A stretch of 64,000 nucleotides of DNA, taken from Alphaproteobacteria bacterium (lineage in GTDB: Bacteria > Pseudomonadota > Alphaproteobacteria > Micropepsales > Micropepsaceae). The notes beneath the pieces are model-generated. The model saw only the letters and a list, made by a program, of their open reading frames with translations, searched no databases and was not told the origin of the DNA. Location: contig JAATGP010000013.1 of the NCBI GenBank assembly GCA_015654635.1, positions 1 to 64,000 of the forward strand, read 5' to 3'. A program made the translations under genes and the position numbers. Positions within the stretch are counted from its first letter, which is position 1, and every line of letters starts with the position of its first letter. This document shows positions 63,011-64,000 of the stretch, piece after piece.

Positions 63011-64000
63011 CTAATGCCCGCCGCGCAAGAGGTGCATCACAAAGGCGCGCAGGCGGCCATAATTATCGGGTTTGAGCGGGCCTAACAGGCCGTGTTCTTC
63101 AGGTGGCAGATGGCGCAAAGGATGGCCGTCGCTGCGAAAGACGTAATGATCGAACCATGCCTTCCAGGCGGCGCGCTCGGCGGGTGGCCGCTCGGCGATG
63201 GCAATCATGGCGAGCAGCATGGCTGTGTAGGGCGCGTCGGGCCCGCTACGAAACCCATCCCACCAGTAATTGATCAGGCAATTGAATGGCGCCGTGCCCT
63301 CCACCTGGTGCCACCACAGCTTGGGCAGAAAAAGGGCGTCGCCTGGGCCAAGCTCGGCGATCAGAGCACTATCCCGCAAGGGTTCGAACAGCGGAAATTT
63401 CTCGCTATCTGGAGCCGAGGAGGCGGCCAGACTCACCGGCTGCCCCGCCATGGTCCGATCAATCGGCCCCACATAAAGTTTGCTGATCAGTTCTGGCGGA
63501 TAGAGCGTAAAGCGTCTGGTCCCCGCCGCCACACAGGCAATGTTTTCCATGGCATCGTAATGGCTGGAAACATTGGAGGGATGGCCGATCCAGATGCGCG
63601 GGTTAACCTTCTCGAGAAGCGGCATGGTGTTGGCAGCCGTAAAACCCGGCAGGTAGTCGTCCACCGGAACCGAACCCGCATAGACCGATGGCGCGCCGGG
63701 TTTCTTCAGGTTTTCCACCACGGCTTTGACGGCCGCTGCAAAACCCATATGCCGCCGCTCGAAATTGAAAGCCGAAAAGCCCGCCTGATAGAAGTATTTG
63801 CCGTGGATTTCGGGCGGGCCGAAAAAAGCCTCCATCGCCAAACCGCCATCGAACGATAGAACGTAATCGCAGAAGTCCTCGGGGCTCTTGCAGCCGGCCT
63901 GCACTGCCGGCCAAGCCGCAACTTGATCCCGCAAAATCAGCGGGCGGCAGCTTTCCAGAATGCCCCGGAAGTCCTCGGGGCGGACAGGCCCGCGCTCCGG
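63011..64000 (-). CDS. Cupin-like (JmjC-type) protein, partial
   Basis: The gene enters from the right edge. About 330 C-terminal residues are visible. The Cupin_8/JmjC fold is marked by NPRIWIGHPSNVSSHYDAM, whose HYD triplet matches the iron-binding HxD, by RRFTLYPPELISKLYVGPID and by GDALFLPKLWWHQVEGTAPF, with the distal His. The reading frame stays open to base 64000 with coding-like residues (GPVRPEDFRGILESCRPLIL), so the start lies outside. This family is found next to flavin-dependent halogenases in related bacteria. A 2-oxoglutarate hydroxylase role is possible but unproven. Confidence 0.85.
   Translation of the reverse strand, partial: PERGPVRPEDFRGILESCRPLILRDQVAAWPAVQAGCKSPEDFCDYVLSFDGGLAMEAFFGPPEIHGKYFYQAGFSAFNFERRHMGFAAAVKAVVENLKKPGAPSVYAGSVPVDDYLPGFTAANTMPLLEKVNPRIWIGHPSNVSSHYDAMENIACVAAGTRRFTLYPPELISKLYVGPIDRTMAGQPVSLAASSAPDSEKFPLFEPLRDSALIAELGPGDALFLPKLWWHQVEGTAPFNCLINYWWDGFRSGPDAPYTAMLLAMIAIAERPPAERAAWKAWFDHYVFRSDGHPLRHLPPEEHGLLGPLKPDNYGRLRAFVMHLLRGGH

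Overview
The window is a chromosomal stretch from a motile alphaproteobacterium. The evidence is the flagellar gene order (fliL-fliM-DUF6468-motE opposite flgF-flgG-flgA-flgH, followed by a zinc-less DksA), TTAA-N7-TTAA boxes of the CtrA type, an initiator tRNA of alphaproteobacterial form, and G+C-rich coding throughout. A Rhizomicrobium/Micropepsaceae- or Caulobacterales-like host is a reasonable guess, but nothing here proves it. I see no prophage, insertion sequence, CRISPR array or rRNA operon.

Bases 1-14.2 kb hold flagellin and its glycosylation. The window opens on the 3' end of a flagellin gene, followed by what looks like a complete pseudaminic acid pathway: pseC-pseB, pseF with a tandem GNAT acetyltransferase, pseI, and a fusion of an SpsF-like nucleotidyltransferase with a PseG-like UDP-sugar hydrolase. 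Next come a TPR-glycosyltransferase resembling the flagellin glycosyltransferase FlmG, a FlaEY-like secreted beta-propeller protein, and a flgI-flgJ-flbY/flgN-like operon. The flmG/flaEY divergent gap has a perfect CtrA-type box and the pseI/pseG gap has two imperfect ones.

Bases 14.5-27.4 kb are mostly housekeeping: a small lipoprotein, gpmA, a chain of cell-envelope genes (EnvC-like factor, ctpA, divergent polysaccharide deacetylase) leading into rppH, two aldo-keto reductases, a zinc alcohol dehydrogenase, a secreted phosphodiesterase, an OmpA-family porin, a LysR regulator and a PAS-domain protein.

Bases 27.8-37.4 kb are the second flagellar block. One arm runs leftward (fliL, fliM, DUF6468, motE, a 1106-residue TPR protein) and the other rightward (flgF, flgG, flgA, flgH). 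A sigma-54 promoter and an upstream dyad resembling a FlbD (ftr) site lie between them. dksA and tRNA-fMet follow.

Bases 37.9-48.3 kb form an envelope-polysaccharide region. It has a three-part GH18-like/NodB/GT2 synthase, two GT39-type membrane glycosyltransferases, another polytopic membrane protein, a cyclopropane fatty acid synthase and a GT2-GtrA fusion.

Bases 48.3-64 kb are metabolic and ion-homeostasis genes: dihydrolipoyl dehydrogenase, an SMP-30-family protein, rquA (rhodoquinone synthesis), the full kdpFABC-DE potassium system with an extra 27-residue membrane peptide, a CPA2 cation:proton antiporter, a flavin-dependent tryptophan-halogenase-family enzyme, and a partial cupin-like (JmjC-type) protein that runs off the right edge.

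I found no convincing wholly unknown multi-gene system. The best leads are the fused and duplicated enzymes of the pseudaminic acid module, its apparent CtrA wiring, the three-domain polysaccharide synthase and RquA.
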